Source: JBGPEQ01 sp035518775
GTDB lineage: Bacteria; Pseudomonadota; Alphaproteobacteria; Dongiales; Dongiaceae
Assembly: GCA_035518775.1 (NCBI GenBank)
Contig: DATIXH010000147.1
Location: forward strand, 1-15,983
Direction: 5' to 3'
Length of the DNA: 15,983 bases
The notes under the pieces: model-generated
Databases searched by the model: none
What the model was told of the DNA's origin: nothing
What the model saw: only the letters and a program-made list of their open reading frames with translations
Translations under genes and position numbers: made by a program
Shown here: in pieces, positions 6,170-14,012 of the stretch
How the letters are laid out: each line of letters starts with the position of its first letter
Position numbering within the stretch: the first letter of the stretch is position 1

Positions 6170-6186
6170 CCCGATTCGGCTACCGA
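6158..6186 (+). promoter_or_regulatory. Candidate promoter of the aminotransferase gene
   Basis: TTGACA at 6158-6163 is a perfect -35 hexamer. The -10 region 17 nt on (TACCGA, 6181-6186) matches poorly, so the assignment rests on the -35 box. It overlaps the MarR palindrome. Confidence 0.35.
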
Positions 6187-6192
6187 TGGCAA
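6163..6192 (-). promoter_or_regulatory. Candidate promoter of the MarR gene
   Basis: On the minus strand TTGCCA (6192-6187, 5/6 match) and AAATAT (6168-6163, 3/6) are 18 nt apart. Transcription would start at about 6156, on the ATG, which fits the absence of a ribosome binding site. Confidence 0.35.
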
Positions 6193-6225
6193 GAGCAAAC
6201 GGACCCCTGACCGAAAGGCTCCCCC

Positions 6226-7104
6226 ATGAGCGTGTTGCCCTTCGACGACCGCGACGGCGTGATCTGGTTCGACGGCAAGCTGGTGCCCTGGCGCGACGCC
6301 AAGGTCCACGTCCTCACCCACGGCCTGCACTATGCCTCCTGCGTGTTCGAGGGCGAGCGCGCCTATGAGGGCCGCATCTTCAAGTCGACGGCGCACAGCG
6401 AGCGCCTGCACCGGTCGGCGGAAATCCTCGGCTTCAAGATCCCCTATGGCGTCGCCGAGATCGACGCCGCCAAGAAGGCGGCGATCGCGGCCAACAAGCT
6501 CACCAACTGCTACGTCAGGCCGGTCGCGTGGCGCGGCAGCGAGATGATGGGCGTGTCGGCGCAAAAGAACACCATCCACTTGGCGATCGCCACCTGGGAG
6601 TGGCCGGCCTACTTCGCGCCGGAGACCAAGACCAAGGGCATCCGCATGACCTTCTCGCAGTGGAAGCGGCCCTCGCCGGAGACGGCGCCGACCTCCAGCA
6701 AGGCGGCCGGGCTCTACATGATCTGCACGCTCTCCAAGCACAAGGCCGAGAACGAGGGCTACGCCGACGCCCTCATGCTCGACTGGCGCGGCCAGATCGC
6801 GGAGGCGACCGGCGCCAACGTCTTCCTCGCCCAGAACGGCAAGCTGCACACGCCGAAGCCCGACTGCTTCCTCAACGGCATCACGCGCCAGACGGTCATC
6901 GACCTCGCCCGCAAGCGCGGCATCGAGGTGATCGAGCGCGCGATCCTGCCGGACGAGCTGGCAAAGACCGACGAGGTCTTCATCACGGGCACGGCCGCCG
7001 AGGTGACGCCGGTGGGCGAGATCGGCCCCTACAACTTCCAGGTCGGCCCGATCACCCGCCACATGATGGCCGACTACGACGCCGCGGTCCGGCAGCCGAG
7101 TTGA
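6226..7104 (+). CDS. ilvE: Branched-chain amino acid aminotransferase
   Basis: This is a PLP-dependent class IV aminotransferase of 292 residues that interconverts Leu, Ile and Val with their 2-oxo acids using glutamate, the last step of their synthesis. Seen in the sequence: the N-terminal block VIWFDGKLVPWRDAKVHVLTHGLHY, FEGERAY (41-47), Arg60 in HSERLH, the PLP lysine Lys159 in TSSKAAG, Glu193 in IAEATGANVF, the phosphate loop LNGITRQTV (216-224) and GTAAEVTPV (255-263). Lys159 and Glu193 fall at the same numbers as in E. coli IlvE. ATG 6226 is preceded by GAAAGG. It is divergent from the MarR gene and convergent with the EmrB gene, so it is a single-gene unit. D-amino acid or other class IV activities are possible but the length and motifs favour IlvE. 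Confidence 0.92.
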   Translation: MSVLPFDDRDGVIWFDGKLVPWRDAKVHVLTHGLHYASCVFEGERAYEGRIFKSTAHSERLHRSAEILGFKIPYGVAEIDAAKKAAIAANKLTNCYVRPVAWRGSEMMGVSAQKNTIHLAIATWEWPAYFAPETKTKGIRMTFSQWKRPSPETAPTSSKAAGLYMICTLSKHKAENEGYADALMLDWRGQIAEATGANVFLAQNGKLHTPKPDCFLNGITRQTVIDLARKRGIEVIERAILPDELAKTDEVFITGTAAEVTPVGEIGPYNFQVGPITRHMMADYDAAVRQPS

Positions 7105-7193
7105 GCGGCCGCAGGCTCCGCTGAAATCCTGCGAGCCGATGTCAGTGGCGGTCGCTGCGCGTCGATGCAGGGGCGCACACCTCCACACGCATC

Positions 7194-8795
7194 CTACTCG
7201 GCGCTGATGTGAGCGCCTTTCTCAGCCACCGAGCGCTTCATCAGCAGGACGACGGACACGAGCACCAGCGTCACGATGGCGAAGATCCAGAAGCAATCGA
7301 AGTAAGCCAGGGCGGACGCCTGCTGCTGGCGTAGATTCTCGAGCGCCTGCCAGGCTAGTTGCTGCGCTGCGGCCGGATCACCGGTCTGCACCAGCGCTTT
7401 GGCCTGACCGAGGAACGAACGCACGGCCGCGTTGAAGGGATCGAGATACTCGCCGAGCCGCAGGACGTGGAATTGATCGCGGCGCTCCTGCAGCGTCTGC
7501 GCCATCGAGGTGCCGACGCTCCCGCCCTCGTTGCGCAGCAGGCTCAGCAGGCCGACGGCCGCCCCGCGCAATTCCAACGGCGTGTACAGGTAGGCCGCCA
7601 CGTTCGCCGGCGCGAAGCACATCGACAGGCCGAGGACGATCAAGACGCGCGGCCAGACGACCTGGCCCGGGCTGATGTCGAGGTTCATCTGCGACATCCA
7701 GTAGTTCCCGGCAGCCATCACGAGCAGGCCGGTCGCAAGCAGCCAGCGGGCATCCGTCCCGCGGCCAAGCAGGAGGCCTATGGGCGGCATCGCCAGGAGG
7801 GCAAACAGCCCGGCTGGCGACATGACCATTCCCGCGCTCAGGGCATCGTATCCGAACAGGGACTGGAGCAAGCCGGGCAACGACGTGCTGGCGCCATACA
7901 GCACGGCAAAAGCGAAGAAGATGATGATGCAGCAGGTGGCGAAGTTGCGTTCCCGCAACGGGCGGAAATTGACGACCGGACTCCGATGACGCAGTTCCCA
8001 GCAGATGAACGCGATCAGTCCCAGGCCGAAGAGAGCCAGCAGCGTCTGCACGCGCCAGAAGGGATCGCCCAGCCAGTCCCATTCCTGTCCCTTGCTGAGC
8101 ACGACCTCCCAGCAGACCATGACGATCACCAGCAGCGACAGGCCGATGGAGTCGAAGCTGAACGGCCGTTTGCGCAGCTCCCTGCGCGCGGCGACGAGAT
8201 AGTCGGGATCCCGAAGCTTGATGGAGCAGGCGGCAAGGGCCAGCAGGCCGACCGGGACGTTGATCAGGAACACCCATCGCCAGGAATACTGGTCGGTGAT
8301 CCACCCGCCGAGCGTCGGGCCGACGACCGGCGCCAACAGGGCCGCCAGGCCGAACAACGTCATCGCTATCCCCTGCTTCTCGCGGGGAAAGGCGTCCAGC
8401 AGCACGCCCTGGCTCGAAGGCTGCAGGCCGCCGCCGGCGAGGCCCTGGATCACGCGGAACAAGATCAGCTGGTTGAGGCTGGTGGCCATTCCGCACAGCC
8501 CCGAGGCGAGGGTGAAGACGCCGATCGACAGCAGGAAATAGGTGCGGCGACCGAGATGCGCCGACAGCCAGCCGGTGATCGGCAGGATGATGGCGTTGGC
8601 GGCAAGGTAGCTGGTGAGAACCCATTCGCCGTCATCGACCGTGGCGGAGAGTCCGCCGGCGATATAGCGCAGCGCTACGACGGCGATCGTGGTATCGAGC
8701 ACCTCCATGAAGGTCGGCACCACGACGATCGCGGCCACCGCCCACGGATTCGTCCCCACGCGAGGTCGGGGAAGCGAGACAGCCGCGTCCGTCAT
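7194..8795 (-). CDS. emrB: EmrB-type multidrug efflux MFS transporter (DHA2 family)
   Basis: The protein has 533 residues and the size and hydrophobicity of a 14-helix DHA2 transporter, an inner-membrane drug/proton antiporter. Motifs: VLDTTIAVVALRYI in helix 1 (DHA2 motif D1), GWLSAHLGRRTYFL (motif A, after helix 2), FRVIQGLAGGGLQPSSQG in helix 4, and LLAPVVGPTLGGWITD (motif C, helix 5), followed by SWRWVFLINVPVGLLAL. The ATG at 8795 overlaps the stop of the EmrA gene (ATGA), so the two are translated together. EmrA would link it to an outer membrane channel, which is not encoded here. Substrates cannot be predicted. No regulator lies in the same transcript. Confidence 0.93.
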   Translation of the reverse strand: MTDAAVSLPRPRVGTNPWAVAAIVVVPTFMEVLDTTIAVVALRYIAGGLSATVDDGEWVLTSYLAANAIILPITGWLSAHLGRRTYFLLSIGVFTLASGLCGMATSLNQLILFRVIQGLAGGGLQPSSQGVLLDAFPREKQGIAMTLFGLAALLAPVVGPTLGGWITDQYSWRWVFLINVPVGLLALAACSIKLRDPDYLVAARRELRKRPFSFDSIGLSLLVIVMVCWEVVLSKGQEWDWLGDPFWRVQTLLALFGLGLIAFICWELRHRSPVVNFRPLRERNFATCCIIIFFAFAVLYGASTSLPGLLQSLFGYDALSAGMVMSPAGLFALLAMPPIGLLLGRGTDARWLLATGLLVMAAGNYWMSQMNLDISPGQVVWPRVLIVLGLSMCFAPANVAAYLYTPLELRGAAVGLLSLLRNEGGSVGTSMAQTLQERRDQFHVLRLGEYLDPFNAAVRSFLGQAKALVQTGDPAAAQQLAWQALENLRQQQASALAYFDCFWIFAIVTLVLVSVVLLMKRSVAEKGAHISAE

Positions 8796-10345
8796 TGCTC
8801 GGCGCCTGGCAGACTCGCGGCCGAGCCGGAGGCGGCAGGGGAGCGCGGCACGTAGGACTGGAGAAACTTTCCGGCGTCGGGTCCGGTCGGCGGCTCATTG
8901 ACGTAGACATACGGCACGACCGAGGTGCCGATGAACAGCGGTCCTTTGTCGGCGTCGTAGTCTTCGATTTCGATTCGAACCGGCAGCCGCTGCACCACCT
9001 TGACGAAGTTGCCGGTGGCGTTCTGCGCCGGCAGCAGAGCCAGCGTCGATCCGGTTCCCATGGTGAAGCCGGCGATGCGGCCCTTGAACACCTGTCTGTC
9101 GCCGTACATGTCCACGTACAGATCGGCCGGCTGGCCGATCCGCAGGTCGCGCAGCTGCGTCTCCTTGAAATTGGCGTCGACCCAGACGTCGCGGAGCGAG
9201 CGGATAGCCATCAGACTCTGGCCGGCCTCGACGTTGTTGCCGGGATTGACGTTTCGGCGCGTGACGACGCCGTCGATCTCGGCCACGACGTCGCAATAGC
9301 GCAGGTTCAATTCGGCCTCGGCGAGAGCCCGGTTCGCGGCTTCCAGCCTGGCTTCGGCCTGCTTGACCGCGGGCGCCTCCGCCGCCAGCCGGGCGAACGT
9401 ACGATCGATGTTGCCTTGCGGGTCCTGGTTTTCGAACTCTTCGATCATCTGCTTGGGCGTCTGGTCGTACGAGTGGGTGACGCCCAGCTGCGCCGCGCTC
9501 TGGATAAGGTCCGCCTGCGCTTGGCGAACGGAGGAAAAGGTTTGATCGAGATCGGACGGCACCTGGCCGAGATCTCCGTCCTCTGGTTGAGGGGGCAGCC
9601 CCAGAGCAGCACGGATCTGATGCACATCGGCCAGCGCCTGGGTGAGTCCGGCCTGCGCTGTCACCAGTTGCGCTTGCCGTCGGTCGAACTCCGACTTGGA
9701 AACGTTGTCCTTGGCCACCAGCTGCCTCGCCCGGTCGAACTCGAGCTGGGCCAGCGTCAGCGCAGCCTTGCTCTTGTCGACGGCAGCGATTCGGGCATGC
9801 AGCAGCGCCACTTCATTGTCGACGTCTTCGATGGCGTGTTGCAGCTTCCAGCGCCGGCCCCTGGCCTCGGCCTCGAGACCGCGGACCGTGGCGATGGCCA
9901 CGCCCAGGTCCGCCTTCGCGGTATCGACGGCCGCCTTGCTCACGTCGACGGCGTTCTGATAGGGCTCCTTGTCCAGTTCGACCAGAAGATCTCCCTGGTG
10001 CACGCGGTAGTTGTCATCGACCAGAACTCGGGAAACTTGCCCGCGGACGCGGGCGGCGACGAACGTCACGTGACCGTTCACGAACGCATCGTCGGTCGAG
10101 ACGGTGTCGAAGGCCAGCCGGATCGAGGGCATAGCGAGCGCGATAACGCCTGCCAGGACCAACGCGCCCAGCAGTCCGATGACCAGCATTCGCCGCCGCT
10201 TGACCTTGCCCTTCGGTGGCACGGACACGGAACCGGGATGCGTCTGCTCTGATTTGGCATCGCCCGAGATCGAACCAGGGCTGTCCGCCGTGGGCGCATC
10301 GGTCGAGCGTGACTCGCTGCCAGCTTTGGACGTATCGGCAGTCAT
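8792..10345 (-). CDS. emrA: EmrA-type membrane fusion (HlyD-family) protein
   Basis: The protein has 517 residues. It has an N-terminal cytoplasmic tail of about 50 residues, Ser/Thr/Asp rich and longer than in E. coli EmrA, a basic KVKRRR patch, one membrane helix (53-72), then the EmrA signature TVSTDDAFVNGHVTFVAARV. The first half of the lipoyl-like domain (VRGQVSRVLVDDNYRVHQGD) is followed by a long, probably coiled-coil hairpin (about 130-330), then the second half (VVAEIDGVVTRRNVNPGNNV) and beta-barrel. It is the periplasmic adaptor connecting EmrB to an outer-membrane channel. ATG 10345 has GGAGG directly next to it and AAAGG 8 nt away; a GTG at 10393 would add 16 residues. The stop overlaps the EmrB start by 4 nt. 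Confidence 0.92.
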   Translation of the reverse strand: MTADTSKAGSESRSTDAPTADSPGSISGDAKSEQTHPGSVSVPPKGKVKRRRMLVIGLLGALVLAGVIALAMPSIRLAFDTVSTDDAFVNGHVTFVAARVRGQVSRVLVDDNYRVHQGDLLVELDKEPYQNAVDVSKAAVDTAKADLGVAIATVRGLEAEARGRRWKLQHAIEDVDNEVALLHARIAAVDKSKAALTLAQLEFDRARQLVAKDNVSKSEFDRRQAQLVTAQAGLTQALADVHQIRAALGLPPQPEDGDLGQVPSDLDQTFSSVRQAQADLIQSAAQLGVTHSYDQTPKQMIEEFENQDPQGNIDRTFARLAAEAPAVKQAEARLEAANRALAEAELNLRYCDVVAEIDGVVTRRNVNPGNNVEAGQSLMAIRSLRDVWVDANFKETQLRDLRIGQPADLYVDMYGDRQVFKGRIAGFTMGTGSTLALLPAQNATGNFVKVVQRLPVRIEIEDYDADKGPLFIGTSVVPYVYVNEPPTGPDAGKFLQSYVPRSPAASGSAASLPGAEQ

Positions 10346-10658
10346 CCTCCGAGACCTTTCGCCGCGCGTGCCCTGGCATTTCTCCAGGACCACGCCGGAT
10401 GAAACGACGCCAGGATCGATCAGCGTCCGGCAACGGTTCTTGTAAGACTAAGATCGGTTTGGGACCGTTGAGGCGCCGAACGGGCTGTCCCGCTGCGACC
10501 GATTTTCCCGCCGTGCTGCGCGCTGGGCCGGAATCAAATTCGTGCGTCGCGCGGCCAATTGCCGCATGCGGCCGATCGCGCACAACTCGCGCTGCTGGAC
10601 CCCTGCTCCGCGGAGCGGGGAGGCGAAGCGGGAAATCGGCGCTCTGCGAGGCTCGATG
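10346..10658. other. Gene-free stretch upstream of emrA
   Basis: This 313-nt stretch separates the lipoprotein stop from the EmrA start. I see no credible gene: the open frames lack family features and overlap neighbours out of frame. It must hold the emrA promoter, but I find no convincing -35/-10 pair. One hairpin is listed separately. Confidence 0.55.
10601..10620 (-). terminator. Hairpin after the lipoprotein gene, weak terminator candidate
   Basis: CCCTGCTCCGCGGAGCGGGG can fold into an 8-bp stem with one G-T position and a 4-nt loop, 38 nt past the lipoprotein stop. There is no T-rich tail, so termination is uncertain. Confidence 0.35.
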
Positions 10659-11849
10659 CTAGCCGGCCGGATCCGGGGCGGATCCGATGGGCTGCCAATG
10701 GTTCTGAACGCGACACGCGACACCCGGATAGACCCGTTTCGTGGTGTCGGCGGCAATCCTCGTTTGTCTGAACCTGCGGCATTGATCCGAATGCCCGACA
10801 TCGACCTTGGAGCCGGGCTCGATGACGAAACGCGCTGCCACGGCGCTGCTCTGCCATGGCACGGCGTGCCCGTCAGCCTCTGACTCGAGGGCATGCGATA
10901 CGGCCCAGGCGAGACCCGTCCTTGCTTCAGGCGGCCAACCCAGCTCGCCCGGAGACACGGCCACCAGGTCGCGCGATCGAATTTCGTCGACGTAACGGAC
11001 ATAGTGTCCGATCGCGGGCGCGTAGTACCACGTCCGCGATCCCGCCGTGCCCTGGGGACCGTCGCCTCGGCATACGATCTTGTCGCTGTCGAAGGTGCCG
11101 GCAACGACCGCGATCTGCTCACGGCCTTCTACGATGCATTGCCAATGTTCGACCCGACCGGTGGCCGTCGTTCGCACTGTGTAAGCGGCGGTGGCGCCGA
11201 CGCGCAGCGGCCATGTGAACGCGCGCCGCGAGGCGACGTCCGCATCCGGATCGGATCGCCGGCTCGGCACCGTGAAGTCGGAATCGGTCGACCACCGTTG
11301 ACCCTTGGCGTCCTGCCATTCCACGCGGTCGTCGTTCGCCGACAGGACGGTCTCGACTTGGCCGTCCGTGTAGGCGTAGGCGTCGCCGGGCTCATACAGA
11401 GGACCGGCCGCGCGGTCGGCCTTGTCGCGCTGCGCCGGCGTCGGCGCCGCGCTCGCCAGCCGTGCGATGAGGTCGCGCGACACTTTGCCGTCCGGCGGCA
11501 ATCCGCTGTCCGTCTGGTAGTTCGCGACGGCTGTGCGCGTCTTCGGGCCATAGATGCCGTCGACCGGCCCGCCGTAGTAACCCAGTCGGGAGAGGTAGTC
11601 CTGCGCGGCGCGCACCTCCGGATCTGCCGGCCGGGCAGCGGGAGGAACCTTGGCAGGAGATGCCGCCGATGCCGAGGGCTGGGTGGGTGCCGCGGTCTTC
11701 TCCGGCACATGAGAGCAGCCGGCGGCCAGCAGGAGTGCGGCGACAGCGGCAGCCGCAGATCGACACCGGCAATTTTGTCGCGCTTCAGATTTCGAGCGAT
11801 GACGTTCCATCAAACTCTCAGCAGTAGGCATTGCGAGCGTTCCTATCAT
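10659..11849 (-). CDS. Peptidoglycan-binding lipoprotein
   Basis: The protein has up to 396 residues. A hydrophobic segment AAAAVAALLLAAGC (32-45) ends in a lipobox with Cys45, so the product should be lipid-anchored. Residues 50-75 are a Pro/Ala/Ser linker; 76-131 are a PG_binding_1 domain (DYLSRLGYYGGPVDGIYGPKTRTAVANYQTDSG), which binds the cell wall. The C-terminal region (about 150-396) has a repeated-strand look with FTWPLRVGATAAYTV, CIVEGREQIAVVAGTFDSDKIVC and TWYYAPAIGHYVRYVDEI; I do not assign a function to it. ATG 11849 directly follows the stop of the CHASE kinase gene (TGA then ATG). Starts at 11831 (AGGA 9 nt upstream) or 11810 would give a more usual signal peptide length. Co-expression with the kinase suggests a link with envelope sensing. 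Confidence 0.85.
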   Translation of the reverse strand: MIGTLAMPTAESLMERHRSKSEARQNCRCRSAAAAVAALLLAAGCSHVPEKTAAPTQPSASAASPAKVPPAARPADPEVRAAQDYLSRLGYYGGPVDGIYGPKTRTAVANYQTDSGLPPDGKVSRDLIARLASAAPTPAQRDKADRAAGPLYEPGDAYAYTDGQVETVLSANDDRVEWQDAKGQRWSTDSDFTVPSRRSDPDADVASRRAFTWPLRVGATAAYTVRTTATGRVEHWQCIVEGREQIAVVAGTFDSDKIVCRGDGPQGTAGSRTWYYAPAIGHYVRYVDEIRSRDLVAVSPGELGWPPEARTGLAWAVSHALESEADGHAVPWQSSAVAARFVIEPGSKVDVGHSDQCRRFRQTRIAADTTKRVYPGVACRVQNHWQPIGSAPDPAG

Positions 11850-13838
11850 TCATCCAGCGCGAATTGCTCTGCCATGCCGGGCGCGCTCGGTGCGCGCATC
11901 CTGCTTCGCCTCCTTGCCCTTCCTGACGCGCACGCGCTCTTTTGGAAACCGCATCTCGGCCGTCGTGCCGCGCCCGAGCTCGCTCTTGAGGATCAGGCTC
12001 CCGCCATGCAGGTGCACCCAGCGCCGCGACAGCGCCAGGCCGAGCCCGGTGCCCTCGTACTTGCGCGCCAGCGATGAATCCAATTGCACGAAGGGCTCGA
12101 ACACGCGCTCGATGTCGGCCGCGGCGATTCCGATGCCCGTATCGGCCACGCTGATCGTCAGATCGCCGTCGTCCTTCGCGACGGCGGCGACCGCGACCGT
12201 GCCGCCGTCGGGCGTGAACTTGATCGCGTTGGAGAGCAGGTTCAGCAAGACCTGGTGCAGCTTGCGCTCGTCCGCATAGAGCTGGGGCAGATCGGCGGGG
12301 ACGCTGGCCACCAACTCGATGCCGGCCGCATCGGCGCGGGCGCGCACGATCGCAAGGCTGCCGGAGATGACATCCTCAAGACTGACGAGCGCATCGTTGA
12401 TATCGACCCGGCCGACCTCGGCCTTCGATAGATCCAGAATGTCGTTGATCAGCGATAGGAGGTGCGTGCCGCTGCGATGGATATCGGCGGCGTAGCCCTG
12501 CGACTTTTCCGCGCTCGGCTTGAAGCCCGATTCGCCCGACAGGAGCGCGGAGAACCCGATGATGGCGTTGAGCGGCGTCCGCAGCTCGTGGCTGACCGCG
12601 GCCAGGAACTCAGACTTCGCCCGGTTGGCCGACTCCGCCTGCTCCTTGGCGGCCCGCAGCGCCACTTCCGTCTGCTCGCGCTGGGCAACCTCGGTGTGCA
12701 GCGCCGCGTTGCGGTCCGACAGCTCGGCGGTGCGCTGGCGCACGACGCGCTCGATCGTGCGACGGCGTACGACCGAATGGGTGAGGTGTTGGGCGAGCAA
12801 GCCGGTCAGCAATGACGCGACCAAAGCGACGCTCCAGGGCAGGAGATCGACCGGCCGCCAGGCACGGTCTGCGCGCGACGTCGCAACCAGCGACCAACGA
12901 CGGCCGGCGACTCCAAGCTCCTTGGCTATCGTGAGCCTCGGCGCCAGTTCGTCGGCCGTCGGCGTGCCCCCGGAACGATACAGATCGGTCTTCGTCGCTC
13001 CGGTTGCATCAAAGACGGACAGAGTCATGCCGGCAGACTCGGTCGTGGCCAGCACGTCCCTAACGAACGCGTCGATGCGTAGGACGCCGATCGCAAATCC
13101 GATTAGGGCGCGCCGCCGTTCCAGAAGATCCGAGGTATCGCTGTTGCGGGCATAGAGGGGGAGCACAAGCCATACGGCCGTGCCGCTCTGGTGGGCACGG
13201 GGAAGAGGCAACGGATCGGTCGCGAGCAGTCGGCCGAAGTCGCCGGCAGCGTCGAGGGCGCGCCGGTAGCGCGGTTCGGAACCCAGATCGTAGCTCAGAG
13301 CCTCTTCATTGCCCTCGAACGGAACCAGGTAGGCGATCGGCAGATACTCAAGCCGTTTGCCGGCGTTCGTCAGCGTGCCATCGCTGCTCGTTTCCTGGAT
13401 GGTGAGGCCAAACAAACCATCGCGCTGCACGCTGGCCTCGAAGGCCTGGCGATCATGCTGGGCGACTCGCGGCACCCAGGCCAAGGCGGAAAAGCCGGAG
13501 TAGCGATGGAGCGTGAGGTCTGCAAACCGCAGAAACTCCCACCGATCGATGCGATCCGACGCGGTCACGAAGGTGGCGACCGCATTCACGGCATCGGCGT
13601 AGCGCTTGATTCCCTCGTCCAGGGCGTCGACCTGACGCGCGGTTTCGGCCGCGAAGGCACGCTCCTCGGCGCTGCGCTGATATTGATGGACGAAAGCGAA
13701 GCCGCCGATGGATACGGCGACTCCACAGACCACCGTAAGAATCGTGGGCGTCCAATCGCCGAGCGCCAGCCGGCGACCTGGGTCGCTGACGCCATCCGAA
13801 GCTGCCGATTGCGCCGAGGACCTGGACCCGTCGACCAT
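11850..13838 (-). CDS. CHASE-domain sensor histidine kinase
   Basis: The protein has 662 residues. One membrane helix (33-50) and a second (332-350) enclose a periplasmic region of about 280 residues with CHASE-domain features: ALDEGIKRYADAVNAVATFV, WEFLRFADL, YSGFSALAWVPRV, IAYLVPFEGNEEALSYDL and GTAVWLVLPLYA. CHASE domains bind small extracellular ligands. A coiled-coil (360-408) leads to the HisKA domain with His417 in SHELRTPLNAIIGF, then the ATPase domain with N-box Asn537 (LLNLLSNAIKF), DTGIG (566-570) and GTGLG (596-600). There is no PAS or receiver domain, and no response regulator gene is adjacent, so it is an orphan kinase here. The ATG at 13838 has no clear ribosome binding site. 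The C-terminal tail (634-662) is Arg/Lys rich. It is followed at once by the lipoprotein gene. Ligand and partner unknown. Confidence 0.9.
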   Translation of the reverse strand: MVDGSRSSAQSAASDGVSDPGRRLALGDWTPTILTVVCGVAVSIGGFAFVHQYQRSAEERAFAAETARQVDALDEGIKRYADAVNAVATFVTASDRIDRWEFLRFADLTLHRYSGFSALAWVPRVAQHDRQAFEASVQRDGLFGLTIQETSSDGTLTNAGKRLEYLPIAYLVPFEGNEEALSYDLGSEPRYRRALDAAGDFGRLLATDPLPLPRAHQSGTAVWLVLPLYARNSDTSDLLERRRALIGFAIGVLRIDAFVRDVLATTESAGMTLSVFDATGATKTDLYRSGGTPTADELAPRLTIAKELGVAGRRWSLVATSRADRAWRPVDLLPWSVALVASLLTGLLAQHLTHSVVRRRTIERVVRQRTAELSDRNAALHTEVAQREQTEVALRAAKEQAESANRAKSEFLAAVSHELRTPLNAIIGFSALLSGESGFKPSAEKSQGYAADIHRSGTHLLSLINDILDLSKAEVGRVDINDALVSLEDVISGSLAIVRARADAAGIELVASVPADLPQLYADERKLHQVLLNLLSNAIKFTPDGGTVAVAAVAKDDGDLTISVADTGIGIAAADIERVFEPFVQLDSSLARKYEGTGLGLALSRRWVHLHGGSLILKSELGRGTTAEMRFPKERVRVRKGKEAKQDARTERARHGRAIRAG

Positions 13839-14012
13839 TCAACGTCACCGTCGTGAGCCCGCGCACGCTAGTGGCGGCCACCGGCTGGGCGCGGTGTGGA
13901 CGCAGATCAGTATTCATGAAGGCTAGGCAGCAATCGTTAAGAATTCGTCACCGGCAAGGGATTGGGGCGCTCCTTGTGGATAGGAAGACCTGACCCGTCC
14001 GGCGGTGCCGCG

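Noticed and set aside
5656..7188. A 510-residue minus-strand open frame continuous with the MarR protein, suggesting a fusion protein
   Set aside because: The upstream part lies antisense to the well-supported aminotransferase gene, has shadow-like Arg/Val/Gly-rich composition, and the MarR family N-terminus fits ATG 6156.
7359..10252. Long plus-strand open frames (about 498 and 485 residues) opposite emrB and emrA
   Set aside because: They are antisense shadows in high-GC DNA: His/Gln/Arg-rich composition, no family motifs, and a strongly supported gene on the other strand.
7194..10345. Control of emrAB by the nearby MarR protein
   Set aside because: The genes are separated by ilvE on the opposite strand and I find no copy of the TATGTCA/TGACATA arms near the emrA start.
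13930..13950. CtrA-like site (TTAACGAT on the minus strand) upstream of the CHASE kinase
   Set aside because: Only one half-site; the second TTAA at the required spacing is absent.
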